A stretch of 7,050 nt of DNA from DASVDK01 sp036562265 [NCBI: Thermodesulfobacteriota bacterium] (lineage in GTDB: Bacteria > DASVDK01), in contig DATCKS010000343.1 in NCBI GenBank assembly GCA_036562265.1, forward strand, positions 1-7,050. Direction: 5' to 3'. The notes beneath the pieces are model-generated. The model was given only the letters and a program-made list of their open reading frames with translations. It ran no database searches and was not told the DNA's origin. A program made the position numbers and the translations under genes. The number at the start of each line of letters is the position of its first letter. Position 1 is the first letter of the stretch. Shown one piece after another: positions 6,777 through 7,050 of this stretch.

Positions 6777-6794
6777 CGGAGACCCCTCCGATGC
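6773..6794. repeat. Perfect 9-bp inverted repeat over the ligase start site
   Basis: GCATCGGAG (6773-6781), loop ACCC, CTCCGATGC (6786-6794). On the minus strand the left arm and loop contain the GGAGGGG ribosome binding site and the right arm contains the ATG of the acyl-CoA synthetase. As RNA this is a 9-bp stem with a GGGU loop that would hide both initiation signals; as DNA it is a good operator-like dyad near the predicted transcription start. Confidence 0.75.
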
Positions 6795-6797
6795 GAG

Positions 6798-6826
6798 CGT
6801 ATCAGATCCGGGTGGGGACGTGAAAG
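6798..6826 (-). promoter_or_regulatory. Weak candidate promoter for the ligase operon
   Basis: Between the upstream terminator hairpin and the ligase, the minus strand has CTTTCA (6826-6821), a 17-base spacer and GATACG (6803-6798). Each box matches only three of six sigma70 consensus bases, but this is the only A/T-bearing stretch in the gap and the spacing is ideal. Transcription would start near 6791, inside the 9-bp dyad. The real sigma factor is unknown. Confidence 0.3.
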
Positions 6827-6830
6827 GGCG

Positions 6831-6865
6831 GCGGGAGCCGGCCGGCAGGCCGGCCCGGCTCCCGC
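6831..6865 (-). terminator. Strong hairpin, probable terminator of the PEP-CTERM gene
   Basis: GCGGGAGCCGG (6831-6841) pairs perfectly with CCGGCTCCCGC (6855-6865). The inner CCGG (6842-6845) and CCGG (6850-6853) add four more pairs around a CAGG loop with one bulged base. It lies 15 bases past the TAG at 6883-6881. On the minus strand only CCCTTTC follows, so the U tract is poor, and the hairpin may act with Rho or as a 3' end stabiliser. Confidence 0.6.
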
Positions 6866-6880
6866 GGGCCCGGGTGGGCT

Positions 6881-7050
6881 CTAGCTCCGCCTGACGCGCC
6901 GCAGGGCGAAGGCGCTCGCCGCCGCGCCGAGGCCGAGCAGGGCGAGCGTGCTCGGCTCGGGCACCTGGGCGGTCGGCTTCGTGCCGAGGAGGAAGGACGA
7001 GCCGAAGATGTTGGCCAGGCCGAAGCTGAAGGTGGCGGTCTCGCCGTCGC
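6881..7050 (-). CDS. PEP-CTERM sorting-domain protein, C-terminal part (partial)
   Basis: The minus-strand frame enters from the right edge and ends at TAG 6883-6881, giving 55 residues. Its end is a textbook PEP-CTERM signal: the VPEPSTLALLGLG motif, a short hydrophobic helix through AAASAFAL, then the basic tail RRVRRS. Such signals are recognised by an exosortase, which cleaves near the PEP motif and passes the exported protein on to the surface or extracellular polysaccharide. The visible upstream part (ETATFSFGLANIFGSSFLLG) is Phe/Gly/Ser-rich and shows no recognisable domain. The N-terminus, expected to carry a signal peptide, is outside the window. The gene is followed by a strong hairpin and is probably not cotranscribed with the ligase. 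Confidence 0.85.
   Translation of the reverse strand, partial: DGETATFSFGLANIFGSSFLLGTKPTAQVPEPSTLALLGLGAAASAFALRRVRRS

Noticed and set aside
5364-6884. A 506-codon open frame on the plus strand, opposite the acyl-CoA synthetase
   Set aside because: It mirrors the codon structure of the real gene and has no recognisable motif.
5251-6896. An 11-base direct repeat, TCCGCCTGACG, at 5251-5261 and 6886-6896
   Set aside because: It is a single short match in GC-rich DNA, one copy between genes and one at a coding 3' end, with no flanking similarity; most likely chance.
1-7050. tRNA, rRNA, CRISPR array, insertion sequence or attachment site
   Set aside because: No cloverleaf-like stretch, regularly spaced repeats, transposase motif or terminal inverted repeats were seen; nearly all the sequence is accounted for by protein genes.

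Overview
The window is very GC-rich DNA with G or C in almost every third codon position. It is densely packed with genes, with short gaps and strong GGAGG-type ribosome binding sites. A partial PEP-CTERM protein at the right edge implies a Gram-negative (diderm) bacterium with an exosortase. The gene mix would suit a high-GC environmental lineage such as Methylomirabilota/Rokubacteria, Myxococcota or Acidobacteria. That placement is an inference from composition and gene families, and I cannot fix the taxon.

Left part, plus strand (1-1727): the last 36 codons of an unidentified gene overlap, through ATGA, the start of a complete N-acyl-D-amino-acid deacylase-type amidohydrolase. The two are probably cotranscribed and translationally coupled. 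This block ends tail to tail against the next gene, with only 26 bases between the stop codons.

Middle and right, minus strand (6883 down to 1754): the order of transcription is (i) the 3' end of a PEP-CTERM surface protein, followed by a strong terminator hairpin; (ii) an acyl-CoA synthetase (AMP-forming); (iii) 28 bases later, an aldehyde dehydrogenase homologue of the mycobacterial GabD2 succinate-semialdehyde dehydrogenase type; (iv) a five-helix membrane-anchored sulfatase/phosphoethanolamine-transferase-like enzyme. The sulfatase-like gene has its own sigma70-like promoter (TTGACA, 17 bases, TATAGC) and a TTG start.

The most unusual points are these. First, the aldehyde dehydrogenase has lost essentially every catalytic and cofactor-contact residue of its family while keeping an open frame and the overall fold signature. 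It looks like a pseudoenzyme in an operon with an acyl-CoA ligase. Second, a perfect 9-bp inverted repeat with a 4-base loop covers both the Shine-Dalgarno and the ATG of that ligase, so the operon's entry point carries either an operator or an RNA hairpin. Third, the sulfatase promoter is framed by three copies of a 7-mer, two of which form a dyad at the predicted transcription start. No RNA genes, mobile elements, CRISPR arrays or long repeats were seen.
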